47,121 bases of DNA. It comes from Branchiostoma floridae (Eukaryota; Chordata; Leptocardii; Amphioxiformes; Branchiostomatidae). Shown in pieces: positions 43,700 through 47,121 of the stretch. Within the stretch, counting starts at the first letter, position 1, and each line of letters begins with the position of its first letter. Under the pieces are notes generated by a model. It was not told where the DNA came from and did no database searches. It worked only from the letters and a program-made list of their open reading frames with translations. Where the stretch lies: assembly GCF_000003815.2 (NCBI RefSeq), contig NC_049995.1, forward strand, positions 16,881,301 to 16,928,421, written 5' to 3'. The position numbers were made by a program, and so were the translations under genes.

Positions 43700-45090
43700 T
43701 ATATTTTTAGCTTTCATAGTTGTTTTGCCACGCCAGGAAGAAACAGTTTCCTTTTAATTGGTAACATTTCTTAGGTTTGAGACGACTTCCAAGTGTTCAT
43801 TATCTCAAATTACATGTTATGACTTAATGTCTAAAAATATTGCACATTTCTCTTTTTCGTCTTAAAATGATTGTTTTGCCAAGCCAAGAAGAAAGAGTTT
43901 CCTTTGAGTAAAATTGCAGTTTGACAGTTGAACATTTCATCTGACATGTTATGACTAAATCGTTGCACATGTGCATTCCACATCTTAAAATGATTACATT
44001 TGCCAAGCCATAAAATACCATTTTCCTTTCAGTAAAATTGCACCGCAGGTGACCATACATGTCAGGGGTGGCGCCGGTGTCACAGCATTCTCGTTTCCCC
44101 ATGGATTACTTAACAGTGACTTACAGGCTAAATCAACACAATGTTGGCTACTTTCCTGGAAAAGCATTGCTCGCTGCATTTCCCGAAGAGTCACGACCTT
44201 CTGACTCAACTTCCTCACCTCGTGACGTAGATAACACAACGTTTAACGTACAATGAAAAATTATCTTTCATACACGTAACAGTGGCTTACAGACTAAAAC
44301 CACCATATTTTTGGCTACTTTCCTAGAAAAGCATTGCTCGCTGCATTCCCGGAAGAATCACGCCCTTCTGCCCTAACTGTCTCTCCTTGTGACGTCGCAA
44401 TCCTTCCACACGTGCTGTTGACCCCATACAATGATACATCATGGGTGGAGCCGGTGTCACAGCAATATCGTCCCCCCAGTGGTTTACAGACTAAATCACC
44501 ATGTTTTTGGCTACTTTCTAATCATTCCTTGAAAAGCATTCCCGGAAGAGCCAATCTGGACTGTCTCTTCTCGTGACGATGCAATCCTTCCACCCGAGCT
44601 CAGGGCGCTGTTGACCCCTGTTGACCCCATACGTCAGGGGTGGCGCCAAGCAGGCGCCGGGGACTGCCAATGTCAGTTGGGGCGATGCACACTTGGAACC
44701 CGTGTCAACACGGTGTAATTTTAGTAAAAGGAAAATGTTATTTCTTGGATCGGCAAAAGCAATCATGTGAAAGAGAGATTTAGTCATGACATGTCGGATG
44801 TGGTAATGCGCACTTGGCCACAGCCATGTCTAAACTGTGTAATTTCACTAAAAAGGAAAATGTTATTTCCTGGCTTGGCAAATGTAGTTATTTTAATATG
44901 TGGAAGTTACATGTGGAAGGCAACGATTTGATCATAACATGTCAGATGAAAGGAAGGATTGCTCCGTCACGAGGAGCGGCAGTTTAGTAAGAACGGCATA
45001 TCTCTTCCGGGAATGCGGCAAACAGCGCTTTTTTGGTTAGAAAGCAGCTCAAAACATGGTGATTTGGCCTGTAAAACCCGCTTTGAAATT
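43700..45090. repeat. Large foldback block with tandem units in both arms
   Basis: Left-arm motifs (TTGCCAAGCCAAGAAGAAAG with AGTTTCCTTTGAGTAAAATT, about 43730-44040) reappear inverted at about 44710-44900 (AATTTTAGTAAAAGGAAAAT, TTATTTCCTGGCTTGGCAAA). A second unit (TTACAGGCTAAATCAACACA, GAAAAGCATTGCTCGCTGCA) is tandem at about 44120, 44290 and 44480, and inverted at about 44955-45080 (GGTGATTTGGCCTGTAAAAC). No transposase frame was recognised. Confidence 0.8.
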
Positions 45091-45099
45091 CAAAAATTT

Positions 45100-45720
45100 A
45101 GCTTGGACCACGTGTTGGCGAAGTCTAAATTGGCATTTTTTGGCCGACGAACGACAGCTTCAATTCAGCGAGGCCTCGGCGACAATTTTTGAAATTTTAT
45201 TTACTTCCTCGTGGCATAAAATGGCATTCACTTGAGGAGCTTTCTTGAAAACACTTTTTTCTATGAGGGATGAAAACGAAATGAAAAATACTCCTTGTCC
45301 GTGCTATCTTACGTTAAAGGTCCGGCGTACGAAGAGATAACACACACCCCTGCCTCTATCCAGCACCTTTGATCCCATTTGCTACTTGGGTGAACACACC
45401 AACATGAACGAATATATAGAGGCCAAAGGGCTAGATTGGAGTACCATTTGGGGGCCATATTGCACACAGAATCCGTGGTTCGTTGCCCCCTTTGGTAGTA
45501 TGCTCATCCTTGGATATCGTCGTTACAGTGTAATTGCATTTTTACAATTCAAAGAGATATGTACAGTCGTGCCGTTTGTTTCTTATGACTCCTGTAGTTT
45601 TCTTTAGTGGTTCAAAGAGCAGAAAGTTATTTCTGCTGTTATAGTAGCAGGGTTTATTTTATACAGGGAGGGGTTGTTTGACCTTAAACGTGATTTAGGC
45701 ACTTCTTCGAACACGCCGGG
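45100..45720. other. Intergenic, nothing recognised
   Basis: Short frames only (for example 45386-45607) with no recognisable domain, so no gene is called. Confidence 0.4.
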
Positions 45721-45729
45721 ACCCACATT

Positions 45730-45960
45730 TTACTTCCCATCCGAATGACGGGTGAAGCCCCAACCTAGATGCCCTCCCCAGGGTTGAACTCAACAGGGGT
45801 TGTACTAATACCTCCATTGAGCTGACTCCATGGAGCTGGCTCCATGGAGGTATTAGTACAAACCCCTCAAGACTCCATTGGGGCCTGCAAGTTACCACCA
45901 AATTTGAACCAGAAGCTCAAATGCGAGGCCGATATCAGTTGAGCCACAGGGACATCCCGC
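45730..45960 (-). mobile_element. tRNA-derived repeat with internal hairpin
   Basis: On the minus strand GGATGTCCCTGTGGCTCAAC (A-box-like) and TTCTGGTTCAAATTTGGTGG (B-box-like) form a tRNA-like head at about 45957-45890. Inside the body, TGTACTAATACCTCCAT (45801-45817) is the perfect reverse complement of 45844-45860, giving a 17-bp stem with a 26-base loop. Confidence 0.55.
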
Positions 45961-46087
45961 ACTTGATCTTACGTTACTTGATTTTACGCCATGTGGTGTA
46001 ATCTTACGTTATTCTCGAAAATGCTTATTTCGTGGTTACATTTGACAGCCATAGCAAGAAACTTATTAGTATGCAAAAGAAGCCAAA

Positions 46088-46340
46088 CTTTTCCTTACTT
46101 CAAAATAGTCAATACCAGCTATTTGTCAAGCTTAATGCATTCTCATAGTCAGTAAATTATGAAAGCTGTCTACACTGCAGTTTCAATTACAAGAAGGTCC
46201 TTGCTGTTCTGTACTTTTCCTTACTTCAAAATAGTCAATACCAGCTATTTGTCAAGCTTAATGCATTCCCATAGTCAGTAAATGATGAAAGCTGTCTACA
46301 TTGTAGTTTCAATTACAAGAAGGTCCTTGCTCTTCTGTGG
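46088..46340. repeat. Two-copy tandem repeat, 126-bp period
   Basis: CTTTTCCTTACTTCAAAATA starts at 46088 and 46214. The two copies differ at only a few positions through CAATTACAAGAAGGTCCTTG, implying a recent duplication. Confidence 0.95.
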
Positions 46341-46344
46341 TAAA

Positions 46345-47121
46345 CGAAAAACTCATTACTAAGGTTATTACTCCAACTAGACTTTAAAAGCTCCGTGCAG
46401 GCTGAGACAAATGAAGACAGTCCCTGAGAGGCTTTTGGTAGGATTGGACTCAGCCCACTTTAAAGGTTAGTGCAATGAGTAACACACACGCGGGTAAGCC
46501 TCAACATGACTCACAGTCATTGTAGATTATACATATATGTATACAAATGATGGTTAATGGGGCAAGCTTTGGTGAAGTAGACAGATAAGAGTAGTATTTT
46601 CATTTTGCTGTCTATGTATAGTTAAAGCTGCAGTAGTCTTTAAAATTCTCTGGAGCAACTTGCATTTAATAGCATGAAAATTCATTTGTGTTGGTAAATG
46701 ACATTATGGGTAAACTTATCTTTAGCTAACTTAGGTGAAGAAGGCTGAACATTTGGGGTAAGTCCCAACTTATTTGAAGAGTTGGCTGGCTAAAGTTTAG
46801 TTTACCTATAATTTGCATTTAAATGTATCATCTAAGGTTCATTGTAGGTAATTAAATGTTAATATTAATGGACTATTTTGCTAATTGATTGATGAATGTG
46901 AAAGATGACTACAACATCCAAACTTGTCACTTGTGGCATAGACCCCACCCATAACCTACCAAACTAAACTACCCAAAGATGATATTTCGTCATGTACCAT
47001 TCCCTTTCCTGCAAGAGAAATGCACTCCAAATTGGCATATAGCTCCCCGTTATCAAGACGCTAAATAAAATGCTGCTCACTGAACGGTAGGATCGTTACC
47101 CGTGCTGCGGAGCTACAGTTC
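46345..47121. other. Right edge, nothing recognised
   Basis: A/T-rich sequence without coding frames or clear repeats. Confidence 0.4.

Overview
This window is eukaryotic, from an invertebrate deuterostome genome, and most likely a lancelet (amphioxus, Branchiostoma). The evidence is intron-rich genes with clean GT-AG boundaries, a prolyl endopeptidase and a torsin that both resemble their vertebrate counterparts closely, many MITEs, tRNA-derived SINEs and LINE tails, and above all minisatellites that copy exon edges. I recall this last repeat style being described from amphioxus under the name 'mirage'; the species call is inference. Two 100-N scaffold gaps lie at 3908-4007 and 32088-32187.

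Layout. (1) 655-12241, plus strand: the last twelve exons of prolyl endopeptidase (PREP). They give about 475 residues and contain the complete catalytic triad; the 5' exons lie outside the window. (2) 13717-25894, minus strand: a complete six-exon torsin-family AAA+ gene of 342 codons, tail to tail with PREP, with unusual residues at every nucleotide-handling motif. (3) 15616-19313, minus strand: three further exons inside torsin intron 4 (a tyrosine-rich THW module and two EMI-like cysteine-rich exons), probably a nested gene or its remnant. (4) 30828-32045, minus strand: the terminal exon of an unrecognised acidic coiled-coil protein. (5) 33 kb to the right end: no gene I can support, only tandem arrays, foldback elements, tRNA-derived elements and a 5'-truncated LINE at 37821-38384.

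The most unusual signal is architectural. At about a dozen exon edges in every transcription unit seen here, a segment that straddles the intron-exon boundary has been duplicated, often in tandem (2-10 copies). Copies of an exon's 5' part lie upstream of it and carry decoy 3' splice sites. Copies of its 3' part lie downstream and carry decoy 5' splice sites or decoy stop codons. One intact exon remains at the edge of each array. A second notable point is the torsin, which looks ATPase-impaired: the Walker B Glu is His, Sensor 1 Asn is His, the GCK motif reads GCF, and the Walker A is non-torsin-like.

PREP is a cytosolic serine peptidase and torsins act in the ER or nuclear-envelope lumen. Nothing in the sequence ties the genes to a common pathway, so their proximity is read here as ordinary neighbourhood.
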